DNA from: Mimachlamys varia
Taxonomy: Eukaryota; Mollusca; Bivalvia; Pectinida; Pectinidae
Direction of reading: 5' to 3'
Assembly: GCA_947623455.1 (NCBI GenBank)
Contig: OX392532.1
Location: forward strand, 23,596,792 to 23,660,791
Length of the DNA: 64,000 bases
Part shown: positions 23,061 through 35,582 of the stretch, one piece after another
How the letters are laid out: each line of letters begins with the position of its first letter
Position numbering within the stretch: position 1 is the stretch's first letter
Position numbers and translations under genes: made by a program
The notes under the pieces: generated by a model
Database searches by the model: none
What the model saw: only the letters and a program-made list of their open reading frames with translations
Told to the model about the DNA's origin: nothing

Positions 23061-23920
23061 TAATTATGTATATATGAACTGTACATAAGAAGAACCAATG
23101 CGATCCTAGTGTAACGTAACACAGGCTAAGAAATTGTAGATTCAAATTTATAAAAAATATAGTATATTAAAATACAACCTATGATTTTTTGTAGTATTAG
23201 TATAAATACCCGGCCTCTTATGGCTCTGCCCCGGCCGTGTATTATATCGGTCACATGCCTCGTAACGGAGCTAGCCTGGTGTGATTCACACCTGGGCGAT
23301 TTTTCAAGGCCTATCTTGAAAACAGGCACTTGTAAGTGGTCATACCTGAAACAAAGAAATTTACGGTATATACATGTACGTACAAAACAAGATGCCGTAC
23401 ACTTAATGTAAACGCGTTATGCAATGATCTCGACATATTTCTTAATATTTACAACGAGTTCAAATATGATATTGATGTGCATAGTGCAGATACACCTTAT
23501 TTAATTAAAGACAGGAGAGTTATTGGATAAAAATACTTAACATGTCAAATTAGACTCGATGAAGTTATTCATTGTGAATTTTTGCCGGTACCAGGCGACA
23601 TGTTTGCAAATCTAGAAGAAATATTAACCTATATCTGAATGTTCTGTGGTTTAAATCATCCCTACTAATGTACAAAAACGATTCACAAAGCCTCGGGCAT
23701 ATGACAGACCTTAAAGCGAGTGGAATATCAAAAATACTAATCTCTAACTGTGGCCCGCCTCGTTAGATCTTCGTTTGCCTAGTACCAATATCCGGTGGCG
23801 TTAACACACAATGAATATATTACAAACAATTCAAGGATAACAAGGGAAACTATGGCAAGTCAACTAAACATTTATTCAAGGAGCAATGTCGATACTGTAT
23901 TCCAGAAACAATATATTAGA
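23061..23920. other. Non-genic, nothing recognised
   Basis: Short open frames only, without family resemblance. No repeat structure was recognised. Confidence 0.35.
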
Positions 23921-23924
23921 TATC

Positions 23925-24205
23925 TTATATAACATATAAAATACCTTATGTAGCATATAAGATATCTCATATAATATATAAGATATCCTATATGTTATAT
24001 AAGATATCTCAAATACGATATGAGATATCTTATATAAAATTAAATTAAATTCTGAATATCTTATTTAATATATAAGATATTTCGTATAGTGTGTAAGATA
24101 TATCATTTAATTTTCTATAAAAGATATCTTTTATAATAAATCTCATATAGCTATATAAAATATCTTATATAATCAAAATATCGTACAATATAAGATATAT
24201 TATAT
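23925..24205. repeat. AT-rich palindromic array
   Basis: About 280 bp made of degenerate, self-complementary units such as TATAAGATATCTTATATAA. Many adjacent units are inverted copies of each other, so either strand can form hairpins or a cruciform. Confidence 0.8.
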
Positions 24206-24639
24206 AGGAACGAGACTTTAACAAAATGTTGAAATGAAGCTCCCCGTCCGGAATCTCTCTAGGGTTTATACGGAGGAACTTCAGATTTGTCTACTTTTGA
24301 ATATAACATTTGTAGGCAAATGCTTATGCAGACATTGCAAGGCTTTTTCAAGGTTCGTCTGAAAGAAGCATGATTAATATTAATAGGTCCGACCGTAGTT
24401 AATATGGTGGTACCGGTTCAACCGTTTAAAGGAAAACGTCTTGTAACTACACGAGAACCTGTTAAGATTCAATTCAATTCAAATTAACATGACACTTATC
24501 AAACGTACAATTACAATGTATTTCAATCTTTAAAGTATGTCACCTCAACCACCCTTACATCAAGTACAATACGAGACTTGCAGAGGGAGACACTCTCGAT
24601 TCCCCTATTCCTCTTGACTATGCAAACATTAACTTGGAC

Positions 24640-27180
24640 ACCGTTACTTCGTTTTAGGGTTATTTTTGCATGTTTATCAACTTAATTTATTTTTCAGAAT
24701 CAAAAATAAAATCCTGAAGTTACGTATATTGGGCCTTGAAGTTCTGAACGATATTGTTTCTTGGCAGTCATCCAGAAGCGTTTGAGGCTTTATAGAATAG
24801 TCACAGGGCAAATTGATTAATGTAAAATTACTTTTGCTTTTTGTTCGGTAATTGTATGTAAAACAAAGGAATGCTTTCAGCAATATCTTGGACCAAAAGT
24901 CTGTTCAAGATAACATACCATCGTACTTCCTATATAAAAGTACACCGATCAGTTCTTACAGTTATTCTATAACTATTGCACCAAAGCTTTTCAATTATAA
25001 GCAAACACTGCAACAATTGAATATCGATGACCTTAGAATGACTCCTACTTCAGTATATTCATGTTCCTCATCTCAATATTGCTGTGGTCCAGTTGGACAC
25101 ATAATAACTGGTAATCTGAATATTATCCCCAACATAAAGCTTCGGGAGCTTTTTATGAAAAGGTCCTAAGTATCGCGAGAATTCATCCATCAATTTGAAT
25201 GTAAATGCCAAGATTCTTATGGACTCGATGGAAGATTACGCCAGACAATGGACTAAATGTGAACATGCTGAATTAGATTCACTCTCAGAGTGGGTGAAGT
25301 CTATGAGGTCCTCTATTCAGAACAGAATAAACAATCTGCGTCACAAAATGAAAACTAAACACAAATCGATATTTCTTGACCCCGATTTTCTAACAACACT
25401 CAATGATCTACATGATAAGTATGTGGTTGTGTCTGCAGACAAAGCATCTAACAACTTGATCATTGTTTGCAAACGCTATTACATTTATTGCTTGCAAAAA
25501 GAACTAGGCCTGTTTGATAACCTAGGTAAATAAATAAGAGAATACCGAAGTGTCAACATAATCATAATCCAATCTCAAAATCGATTAAACCAGGGGCAAA
25601 ATTTGAACAAAGGAAAGATTTACATGGAGACCCTTGCAAAAGTACAAAAAACTAAGACCAGGTGTTCCGGAAGAGTAAGCGTCTTCTGCTTTATCGACGA
25701 CACCTGCCTTGTCCATAGTACTGATCAACCTGCATCTCTCGAATCCTAAACCTACTTTCACATTGACCGGTTTTCGAAGGATTGAATAATGTCGAAACAC
25801 GCGTCTGTATCACAATTTTTAAAAGTAACAGTTAATGAGCAAGACGCTGACCTACCTCGCCTTTATTAGATACAAAAAGTACACAAGGATCCTTATAAAC
25901 AACGGTTTATCGCTGGCTCTTTTAATTGCTCGACTAAGCCTTTATCAAAACCTCTTACTACCATTCTTAGTACCATAAATCAGGGCTTCAGTCCTATTGT
26001 GACACTGTATGCTCCAGAAGTGGACTTAATAGGACGTGGATTTTGAAAAACTCTAATGAACTTTTGATCAATCTTGAAAGACTATCCTAAAATGTCTTTT
26101 AAGGCAAAACATTTGATTTTTTTCACCCTGTACTCCTCCGTCAATATGTTCATGTTCTTCATCTCAATATTGCTATGGTCCAGCTGGACACATAGTAACT
26201 GGTAATCTGCATATCATATTATCCCCTACATAAAGCTTCGAGAGCTTTTTATGAAAAGGTCATAAGTATCGCGAAAATCCATCCATCAATTGGAATGTAA
26301 ATTTCAAGATTCGTATGGACTCTGTGGAAGATTACGCCAGACAATGGACTAAATGTGAACATACTGAATTGGATTCACTTTCAGAGTAGGTGAAGTCTAT
26401 GAGGTCCTCTAATCAGAACAGAATAAACAATTTGCGTCACAAAATGAAAACTAAACATACCTCATACAAAATTGAAATAACGTCTTAGATCTCTCGTTAT
26501 GAGGGCTTTCTTTTCCAAGAAAGGCGGACGACGATACAAATATATGGTAGTGAGCTATCTTGGAGCATACTTTGTGAAAAACACGACAAAAGCTAATATG
26601 AAATACATAGCTAATATGAAAGATATAGTAGGATGATTGAATTCCTGGTTGACAATATTTTTGTTGAGTTCGGAGGAAAGATTTCCAGCAGACTGTTGGC
26701 ATTCCCATGGGAACAAACTGTACCCCACTCTTAGCTGACTTGTTTTTGTTTTCATACGAGGCTTAATTTCTGGAAGGGCCAATCAGGACAGGTAACAAAA
26801 ACCTTGCCAAATCTTTTAATTTCACTTTAGATATATCAACGATGTGTTGTATATAAACAACAAGAAGTTTGCTGACCACGTCGATTCTAAATGCCTTCCT
26901 GAACTTGAAATAAAGGACACAACATAATCTTCTACATCAGCTGCTTACCTCGATGTCTACTTAAACTACATCCAACATGGATAGCTTACTATTAACTACA
27001 CGATAAACGTGATTATTTCATTTTTCCTATCGTGACCTTTCCATTTCTTGATAGTAACTTCCCTGTTTCTACATGTCGCAGTTGATTCGATATTTTAGGT
27101 CTTGTGGGATGTTTACAAGGTTCGTGTCAGTCACTTTTACTGAAGATCTCTAGTGTCTATGCAAGTGAATAATATTATTT
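24640..27180 (+). pseudogene. RT-tail retroelement, longest decayed copy
   Basis: Ordered protein fragments of one reverse transcriptase: PVGHIITGNLNIIPN (about 25090), DSMEDYARQWTKCE (25210), SEWVKSMRSSIQNRI (25290), VVVSADKASNNLIIVCK (25420), KVHKDPYKQRFIAGSFN (25870), a GTNC-like piece (26700), and a remnant of the YIDDV active site reading YINDV (26835). Stops and frame changes are common. Part of the 25090-25400 segment recurs at 26140-26460, so the copy is rearranged. A minus-strand RT-tail copy lies inside at 25540-25750. The family is abundant in molluscs as far as I recall. Whether it is Penelope-like or another RT class is uncertain. Confidence 0.75.
25540..25750 (-). mobile_element. 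RT-tail retroelement, truncated copy B, inside the longer copy
   Basis: On the minus strand it has the family 3' region (GTCGATAAAGCAGAAGACGC, TTTGTTCAAATTTTGCCCC) and ends at GGTATTCTC beside 25540. It separates the ADKASNN and KVHKD parts of the surrounding RT remnant, so it inserted later. Confidence 0.75.
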
Positions 27181-27269
27181 GACCTACTCAATGTAAATAT
27201 ATACAAATATAGCAACTAATCTAAGTTGGACTCATTTCCTAACAATAAATCAATGTACATGTAGCTGTG

Positions 27270-27720
27270 CCCTATAATTATGAACACTCAGTGCCTCTGA
27301 GCAAAGTGTAACACTATGATATAACAACTTCCATACCTATAATGTATACAGGAACAAAATGAGTACTCAATATGAAATAATGAGTACTCCCTAGCCAACA
27401 AATGATTACTCCCTACCTGGGATTTGCAGACGATTATCTATATAGCTACTTATAAGTATAACAAGCAATATATCTCAACTAATCAACAATATCAACTATC
27501 ATTCCGGAAAGGAGTACTCCTACAACTGAGCACTCATTACCTCCCGTATGAATCATGAAACTGAGAACTCACTGGGCGTACCTAACAATTATCCGAGCAC
27601 TCACTACAATAATATACATGAACTATATAACTGAGCATTCACTCCGATGATAGCTACAGCCGAGTCTCTCAAAGCTACAACTGAGTACTCACTAGCTTCT
27701 ACATATCGAGTCCTCCCCGA
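27270..27720. repeat. Degenerate repeat region rich in GAGTACTCAC
   Basis: ACTGAGTACTCACT-like words recur many times (for example 27358, 27400, 27530, 27600, 27680) with irregular spacing. It appears to be an old, decayed tandem array. Confidence 0.5.
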
Positions 27721-28099
27721 CACTTTCTATCACAGGGCAGACCCAAGAGTATAATGCGCATGTGATGTACCGATCACACTGAGTATTCAAATCGGAGAAG
27801 GGAAGCTTTGCTCAGGCACATCTACCTCCGTATAGACTCTGAATGATCATATACTTTCACAGCAATATATAGGAAAGCCTTGTTCAGGCACGTCTATAAC
27901 ATTACAGGTATATACCTTAGAGCACGTGTCTCGCTGCCGTCTGCCGAAAAAGTGGGCTGCTGACATTTGCTGTCGGCCTTTTATAGTCTGCTGTCAGACG
28001 AATATAACGCCACCTAGTTAGCTTCAGTGTCATCAAAAAACGTTTACAAACAATCCAATATAATACAACTACATTCAAAGCATCTATTTGATAACGAAC

Positions 28100-28600
28100 A
28101 TATGGAGGACGGACTACGTGACGGAAAAGTGAAACCATGTTTCGCCACATTTGCTCTAAATATCGCGATTTTCGTGATTGATGTCGACTGCTGACAGACA
28201 AACTAACAACACAATGATTGGAGAGATATCGGTTGTTCGGTAGAACTATGGGAAGTTTCATGGTCGCCATCTTTGTCTCATTGAGAACTATTCTGTACCT
28301 TTAAGTGATATGAAGATGGACGTTTTTGAGTATGCTCATTAATGTGTTTATTGTAGTGATTGAAAATGATACTTGGTTCTCATTTTGATAATTTGATGTT
28401 TATGTGGTGTGAAAAAGATTTATATTGCTGATGTCGTCGATAAAGCAGAAGACGCTTACTCTTCCGGAACACATGGTCTCATTCTCTTGTACTTTTACAA
28501 GGGTCTCCATGTAAATCTTTCCTTTGTTCATATTTTGCCCCTGGTTTAATCGATTTTGAGTTCGGATTATGATTTTGTTAATGCTTCCGTATTCCCTAAT
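28100..28600 (+). mobile_element. RT-tail retroelement, truncated copy C
   Basis: Contains the RT C-terminal remnant (TAAATATCGCGATTTTCGTG), then GGTCGCCATCTTTGTCTCATT and the full 3' region ending TTCCGTATTCCCTAA near 28595. An antisense open frame of 117 codons over 27917-28270 is a shadow of this element. Confidence 0.8.
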
Positions 28601-29252
28601 TTATTTTCCGAAGCCACATTGCGATAAGTGATAGGTGTCACACGGCGATCTCTATACAGAAGTCTACATCAATAGACTGTTCAGCGGTTTTCAAAAAACA
28701 CTTCTGGTGTACAAGTTCAAAATGTATACATAATACCTTATGCCGTTACTTCAATTACTTGTCATGTGGTAGTGTTAGCCACGGTCTTACACGATATGAA
28801 GTACAAATGTCTTTAGGGTTTGAGAAGATTCATTCAGTACAGAAGCAAGAGGCCCGTGGGTCTGAACGGTCACCTCAGTTTTGAAATAGTACATATACAT
28901 TTTAGTTTTGAAATAGATCCCACATTTAAATTTTACTAACGTTTGATTAGCTTCTGAACAGGGACAGGAAGGTTCATAAGATAACACTTCATCTACGTAC
29001 CAAATTTGATCGAAATCGAGCTACATTTATAATATGGCACTGACTATAAGCAAGCGAACATAGTTCAGAAACCTTTGTGATAAATTTTGTACATCTCGAC
29101 GACAAAGGCATACCTTCTAAGGACCTTAAGGTAACAAAACCAGCAGAATTTGTCCTCGGGGCATAGCTGCGCCGAATTCAGATCGACAAACTTATTTCAA
29201 TAGAGAAAGCTGCCAGATATCCCATGTAGGATCAACTAATTAAGTATTACCT
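28601..29252. other. Non-genic, dispersed repeat traces
   Basis: AGAGGCCCGTGGGTCTGAACGG at 28849 resembles AGAGGCCCAATGGCCTTAACG at 29772, suggesting copies of one dispersed repeat. No gene recognised. Confidence 0.4.
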
Positions 29253-29532
29253 TACCGTATTCGACCTAACGAGCGCATATTGCCATTATAAGCACACGTC
29301 AACCTTTTTTCCGGGAATAAAGATTGATGCACCAATCAAAACCTAAAAAAGAAATGGCTCACAGATCTGCCAAAACAATCTTCAGACCTTTAACAAAAAA
29401 CAATGTTCTTAAGAAACGAAACCACATTTAATCTAAGATTCTAAACAAACTTTACCTGTATGTGGTTTTATTCAGGGCACCCCTTTTGTGATTTTGCAAG
29501 CGCACATTGCCGTTATTAGGTCGAATACGGTA
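29253..29532. mobile_element. MITE with 17 bp perfect terminal inverted repeats
   Basis: TACCGTATTCGACCTAA at 29253-29269 is exactly mirrored at 29516-29532. Further inward, GCGCATATTGCC and GCGCACATTGCC occur at both ends. If the outer TA is the target duplication, the element proper starts CCGTATTCG. It has no coding capacity. Confidence 0.8.
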
Positions 29533-29764
29533 TTTCAAGATTTTATTTCAAGATAAGATGACAGAAACAGGTTTCGAAACTATGCATTGCTATTCATTAT
29601 TGCACACCGATAAGAATTTATATATAACACAAACTACATCTGCCTCAAGAAGCATAGGTTGTGGGGAGGTTAGTGCCGTAATGGGTGCAAGAAGACTTCA
29701 TATGGTAAACGACAGTGGTTCAACGTCGACCATATGAAAAGTACCTGTTTTTTTATTTTCACTA

Positions 29765-31160
29765 GAAATGAAAAGAGGCCCAATGGCCTTAACGCTCACC
29801 TGACTATAAAGTAGAGAATGTTAGGCATCGGTCAATTCAAATATATGAAACCGTTTTTCTAGGCCCGCAGACTGCGAATATAATAAACAAGCCTAAAGTA
29901 GTCATGTATACATTCCGTTCCGGTAAGATAACAGAGTTATGTTCCCTACACTTCATTCCATTTAACATATGACTCCCCTCATTTAAGGATGTTTCACACC
30001 AAATCGATGACGCTTTATCTGCCGGAACACTTATCTCTTATTCTCTTATACTTTAACAAGGGTACATGTACCCAGGTAGATATTTCCTTTTTTCGTATTT
30101 TGCCCTTAGTGTAATCAATTTTGAGTTCGGATTATGGTTTTGTTGACGCTTCGGTATTCTCTATTGTTTTCCTTTAAAGGATTAAGGAGGGTTAGGCTTT
30201 TATTTAAAGCATAATTTCACAAAGGTTCCCATTTTGGGGCCCACCCCTCTGTCCCCAAGGGTCAGACCAGCCTCATTTATATAGACTATGATTGCCCTAC
30301 CTAAATTGATGTTTCAGAATGAATTTGTAAGTAATCCGCCTGATAAAATCTGATTTAATCCGCTTTATAAAATCTGATTAAAACAGGAAAAAGCAAAAAT
30401 GCAGCAAAGTTTCCCTTTTGGGGCCCACCCCTCTGGCTCCAGGGGTCACGCCAGCCTCTTTTATATAAAACATGATCATCCCCAATAATGTTTCACACCA
30501 AATTTGGTTGTTATCCACCAAAAGTTGAAGAGTAGGGGTTTAAAGAATAATCTCAGCAAAGTTTCCATTGTGGTGGTCCCGCCCTTCTGGCCCCAAGTAT
30601 TCACGCCGACGTCGTTTATATAAAATATGATTGTCGTCCCCCAATAGTGTTTCACATCAAATTTGGATATAAACCACCCAAGGTTTAGGAGTAGAGTTTT
30701 AAAGCAAATTTTCAGCAAAGCTAGGGCTACCTTTGGGCCCCGTCCCTCTGGCCCAAGCAGTGGCACAAGTCTCATTTATATGATTGTTCTCCGCAAATTA
30801 TGTTTCACGCCAAATTGGGTTGTAATCCATCAAAGGGTTAAGGAGGAGTGGAGTTTTAAAGCAAAATTACAGCAAAGTTCCCCATTTTGGGCCCTGTGCC
30901 ATTGACCCCAGTGGTCACCTTAACCTCATTTATATAAAATGTGATTTCCCTCACTCAAGGATGTTTCATACCAAATTTGTTAGTAATCCAAATTTGGGGT
31001 TAATATAAACTTTATTTCATTCCAACAGTATATATACAACATTATAGACAAATGATATGCAGAAATAGGTTCCAGAAACAAGTTTAAAAAAAATAAAAAT
31101 ATTAATCCGTTTCCAATTTCGGGGTTAAGGAGAAGTAGGGTTTTGAAAATAAAATATTAA
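29765..31160 (+). repeat. Tandem repeat of about 155-175 bp, six or more units
   Basis: Each unit carries ATGTTTCACACCAAATTTGG, then AAGGGTTAAGGAGGAGTAGGG, CAGCAAAGTTCCC and TTTGGGGCCCACCCCTCTGG. Unit starts lie near 29988, 30310, 30487, 30647, 30800 and 30960. The array is interrupted by an RT-tail copy at 30008-30172. Confidence 0.85.
30008..30172 (+). mobile_element. RT-tail retroelement, truncated copy D
   Basis: Contains only the family 3' region (TGCCGGAACAC, TTTGAGTTCGGATTATGG, GACGCTTCGGTATTCTCT). It sits directly within a unit of the surrounding tandem array. Confidence 0.8.
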
Positions 31161-31289
31161 CGCACCACCTTTCGGGTCGGGACAACCTTTAAAGCCGGTG
31201 AATAGCGCTATTGTCATAGACGTCTATATTAAGATCGCCGTGTATTACACAAACCATAACGCTGATCGAACACAGATTTTTATTTGTGT

Positions 31290-32471
31290 ATGCAGCGGCG
31301 TAAAACACGAAAACCAATCAACCAAGGTACACCCAACATAATGCGGCCTCGGAGGACACGTTGTCTGAAATGTTTAGCAATACTGACAGTATGTGTTATA
31401 ATAAGGCTACATATATGTGATTTTACGTCAGTTATGTCTCTGAATATTCACAATGTTCAAAACAGGAAAACGTATACGGGATTATCGATTACTGAAACAA
31501 CACAAAGAACATTACAAACAACGCTCCAGAACGTGACTACTATATCAACGTACGACAAAGAGGTATCATTCAGCAACTTTTCGTACAAGCTGGATGTAGA
31601 TATGATGAAATTGATGCAGGACTACAGACGTACTGGGCAGATTAGCGAACGTGTTGTTAATCGATTCACACAACGGTACCTTCAGAACCCAGTCAACCGA
31701 TGTTTTAGTACTGTAGGACCGGATAGCTATCACACAGGTGACGTTTTTCTTCTGTTAGTTGTGAAATCGAAGAGTGATCATTTCGATCAGAGGAAAGCGA
31801 TTCGAGAAACATGGGGTGATGAACACTACTTGAAAACATTTAATATAAAAACAGTATTTATACTAGGAACACCTGTTAATGAATCTCTGAAACCAATTTG
31901 GCATGAAATTCAACAATTTAACGACATTATTTTAATGGATTTTCATGATTCGTATTTCAACAATACGTTAAAAACATCTACAGCGTTTAACTGGGTACCA
32001 GAATTCTGTCCATGTGCACGATTTGTTGTTCTGGTTGATGATGACATCTACGTATCATTGAAAACGTTGGTCTCGTATCTTGATAATTTACCGTCAAGCA
32101 AGCGTGTCCAACTGTACATGGGAATGACCTATGTAGGATACAAACCACACCGCAACTCTACTAGTAAATGGTATGTTCCGGTGTCCGAGTATCCATGGGA
32201 TGCCTATCCGCCTTTCATATCGGCGGGAACTGTGATTATGACAATGGACTTTGTGATGGACGTACGGATAGCCATGCGTTATACAAAACTGTTTAGACTG
32301 GACGATGTTTACCTAGGCATAGTGGCTTATAGACTTGGCGTCGCCCCTGTAAACAATGAAAATGTCTATAACTACAAGATAATGTTTCGGTATCCTGGTC
32401 TTCTAACCTCGCACGGATTTACACCACTGGAACTAAAACTATTGTGGAGTATCCACCATACAATACTATGA
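31290..32471 (+). CDS. GT31 beta-1,3-glycosyltransferase, probable beta-1,3-galactosyltransferase
   Basis: An intronless gene for a 393 aa type II Golgi membrane enzyme. GT31 enzymes transfer galactose or N-acetylglucosamine in beta-1,3 linkage to glycoprotein or glycolipid glycans. A basic cytoplasmic tail (1-27) precedes a membrane anchor at about 28-43 (CLAILTVCVII), then a stem, then the catalytic domain from about residue 150. Motifs seen: FLLLVVKS, RKAIRETWG, FILGTPVNES, the metal- and nucleotide-sugar-binding VDDDIYV (Asp 250-252), FISAGTVIM, and LDDVYLG (338-343; EDVYLG is commoner in the family). Several N-glycosylation sequons lie in the stem and domain. The ATG at 31290 is the first in frame; Met18 is an alternative start. 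The donor/acceptor specificity cannot be told from sequence. Confidence 0.9.
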   Translation: MQRRKTRKPINQGTPNIMRPRRTRCLKCLAILTVCVIIRLHICDFTSVMSLNIHNVQNRKTYTGLSITETTQRTLQTTLQNVTTISTYDKEVSFSNFSYKLDVDMMKLMQDYRRTGQISERVVNRFTQRYLQNPVNRCFSTVGPDSYHTGDVFLLLVVKSKSDHFDQRKAIRETWGDEHYLKTFNIKTVFILGTPVNESLKPIWHEIQQFNDIILMDFHDSYFNNTLKTSTAFNWVPEFCPCARFVVLVDDDIYVSLKTLVSYLDNLPSSKRVQLYMGMTYVGYKPHRNSTSKWYVPVSEYPWDAYPPFISAGTVIMTMDFVMDVRIAMRYTKLFRLDDVYLGIVAYRLGVAPVNNENVYNYKIMFRYPGLLTSHGFTPLELKLLWSIHHTIL

Positions 32472-33107
32472 GATACTCATATTACCAGAAAGCCATTTTT
32501 GTCTTTATAACATATAATAATATATTATTGTCATATTGTATATATAATTATGTTAATGATATTACATATAATGTTTATTACTTATAATGTGTATCATGAA
32601 GGCATGTACATGTACATTTTTCATATTTATTATTTTTTCCACCAATAGCATAACAGTATAGCTGACCGATGGGTGAGTCCTAAATTGAATAGTATGCGGT
32701 AGTCTTAGTAAACTCTCTAATATTGATTACACCTGTATAAATTAACTAAACTATATTTGTAATATTTATGATGGGCAGTCCGATTGTATATAAGCATACA
32801 ATATAAATGTTTGTATATAACATTAATATGTTCATCAAAGTTCCAGAACGTTGTGTATGTTGTAATGTGCTGTGCTTGTGTTACATGTATATCTACAATG
32901 TGTTGTGCCTATATTTGTCAGCATTAACTAGTGATCGCCCTTGTTAATTTTATCTATTTTGTGTTTATACAATTTTTTTTTCATTTCACTTTATTTTTCT
33001 TAATTGATTGTCTAAACTAAATTACTGTTTTTTCGGCCACCTATGGAGAGAATTTATATAGGCTTCTGCCTGTTATTTAATCCAATTGACTATTGAACAT
33101 CTTTGTC

Positions 33108-33113
33108 AATAAA
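33108..33113 (+). terminator. Candidate polyadenylation signal for the GT31 gene
   Basis: This is the first clear AATAAA downstream of the GT31 stop codon (CAATAAAATTT). It would give a 3' UTR of about 650 nt. It is supported by position only. Confidence 0.4.
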
Positions 33114-33204
33114 ATTTATTGAATTGAAAAATGTTAATGATATCCTATCAGTACTACATAAATACAAGTCTATGATAACCTTATAGTCACAAAACAATCT
33201 TTTC

Positions 33205-34525
33205 GGAAGAACATCTGTCAGCGATGTTATCCGCGAGGAAATGTGTGATATTTGGGGGCAAGTGGCTCGATATTGAATAAGCTCCAACAGTTTAAAACGT
33301 ATGGACTGCATAGAAGAAGAAAACGCCACTATTGTCAGGTCGATAATTTAAAGCTCAAGTGAGCATATTACTGTCGGTAAGTGTCACGATATATGTGGTT
33401 ACTCAGGTCTTCCTCCTCCCGGTGTATGATCATGGTTAGCGGTTCGAGTTCAATAAATAGGACAGATGAAGAAACTGTAATCAAGACATGAATAAATCCC
33501 AGCGTGAACAAATGACTTGCATGACTTGCAAAGTGTTGTTCTGGCTGCCTGATCAATTAAACACAGATGTCTAAATAATTTACGGAAAGTCTATGTTAGT
33601 CATGTGGGTTCTTGTATCGATTAATTACGACACAGGACCTGCCCTTTGTGACGAGTTGGTTTATTGTGAAATGTACAACTCATGAATATTGACTACAAAA
33701 CATTACGATTTCGTGATTAGTTTTTAAATGTACTGTACTGTTTGGGTTTGTTTCGTCCAGTTAAATGTAAGGACGACTTCTCGGTATACAAAATGTGTGT
33801 GCGTGCACTGAGTATACGCTGGTCGAAACACCGATGTATTTCGGTGTGTGTATCGGCGTTAAACTCCTAAGCAAGCAAGCATTGAGTATGTGTGCATTTG
33901 GAAGGTTGTGGTATATTCAAACAAACCTCTTTGCGACATGCATGATATTTGGGGCAAGTGTCTCGATATTGAATAAGCTAAGCTCCAACAGGTCAAAACG
34001 TGTTAAATGCAGAGAAAATAGTAAAATTAATATGTCACGCGCAGGTGCACATATTGCTGTCGGTTAGGGTCACAATGTACGTGGTTTAATCAGGTCTTAC
34101 GCCCCCCTCCCCCCCCGGTGTATGATCATGGTAAGCGGTTCAATTTCAATGAAATTACATATGTTAGACATAGAAAATGCATTTCTTGTAATAAAGACAT
34201 GAATGAAATCTCAGCACGAAAAAATGAATTGCAAAGTGTTAATCAGTTAAACACTATTTACATGTCTAAATAAATAACTTTATTCGCATGGGTCCTTGTA
34301 TAAATTACGACCAACACAGGACTTGCCCGTTATAACGAGTTGGTATATGGTGAAAACTACAACTTATGGCTAGTTACTATAAAATGGAGAAACAATTTTC
34401 GAGTTTTTATACGTACTGTATTGCATGGTTGTATTTTGTTTTATATCCAAATAAAATATGATGTTACTTAACGGGTGACTTCCCCGTGTATACGATGCGA
34501 GTGCATGTATGGAGTTTGTGTGTAA
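33205..34525. repeat. Tandem duplication of about 600 bp, two diverged copies
   Basis: Segments 33205-33812 and 33935-34525 align in order: CTCGATATTGAATAAGCT, then GGTGTATGATCATGGTTAGC versus the same with TAAGC, then AATCAAGACATGAATAAAT-like, GACGAGTTGG-like and TGTACTGTACTG-like words. The offset is about 700 bp. No coding content was recognised in either copy. Confidence 0.75.
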
Positions 34526-34605
34526 TTGAAAGGCTGCAGTGTTGCAACCCTTAATTTAATATATTGCTCATTGTAATAATTTATTATATTCAGGCTAAAA
34601 ATAAA

Positions 34606-35345
34606 ATCAAAGAATACAAAGCATCAACAAAACCATAATCCGAACTCAAAAACGATTAAACTAGAGACAAAATATGAACAAAGGAAATATTTACATGGAG
34701 ACCCTCGTAAAAGTACAAGATGCCAGGTGTTCCGAAAGAGTAAACGGCTTCTGCTTCATCGACGACATCCGCCATGTAAATCTTTGTCAAATGTAAGTAA
34801 ACATCAATCCTCAACATGAGACACGAGTGATCATTATTGTCAATCATAACAAGAAGTCACATATAAGCAAACTAAAACAAAATCAATCTTCATGGCACAC
34901 AAAAATACAGAATATGTCTCGATGAGATCAAGATGGCACCCATAGTCTTCATCAACCTGCATCTCTCGAATCCCTGTGCCGTAAGTTTGTTCCTCAGCAG
35001 CTGACATCTATCACGAAAAGCTAGATATTCAGAACAAGCCCTAGAATATTGAATCAACTGCGACATAAAAACACCATGAAATGGCGAAGCAGGCACTTTG
35101 TCATAAAGAAAGGGAAAGTTCAAGTTCGAAAAAATCGAAAAAAAGTCACGTTTAGCATTGGTCATAGTTTAAGTAAAGATCGAGGTAGGAAGCTGATGTA
35201 GGAGTCTGTTGTGTCTTTAATCTCAGGTTTAGTAGCATATATTCGATCTTATAGGTCAGCATTTTCTTGTTCTTGTTTTTCGACAAAACATAGTCGATAT
35301 TCCTGAAAATGAAATTGAAATATTTTGTTACCCGTCCTGATAGGC
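34606..35345 (-). pseudogene. RT-tail retroelement, truncated copy E with RT C-terminus
   Basis: On the minus strand it reads an IDYVLS remnant of the RT active site (about 35285), TSASYLDLYLNY (about 35190), LNFPFLYDKVPASPF, FMSQLIQYSRACSEY and AFRDRCQLLRNKLTAQGF, followed by the family 3' region down to 34606. It is the best preserved C-terminal RT segment in the window but has frameshifts. The active-site Asp pair is altered (DD to DY). Confidence 0.82.
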
Positions 35346-35582
35346 TCCTCGAGAAATTTAGCCTCGAGCCTTCAGTCAGTTAACCTTATTGTTATAAGTT
35401 GATGCACTAGTACCAATAACTTTTGTTGTTGTGTCCTTTTACTAAAATTATTATTGACTCAAACCAAGTTTGATCTAGAAATCTGACAGGTTAAAAAGGG
35501 CCCTGCTTATATGTCTATATACAATTGTATCTCCCCAAATTCATCGATCCTTGTTACGTTATAATAACAGAAAAGGGAAACC

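Noticed and set aside
27917..28270. Minus-strand 117-codon frame
   Set aside because: Its upper part is antisense to RT-tail copy C, and no family was recognised.
30476..30775. Minus-strand 99-codon frame
   Set aside because: It lies wholly in the ~160 bp tandem repeat and repeats itself.
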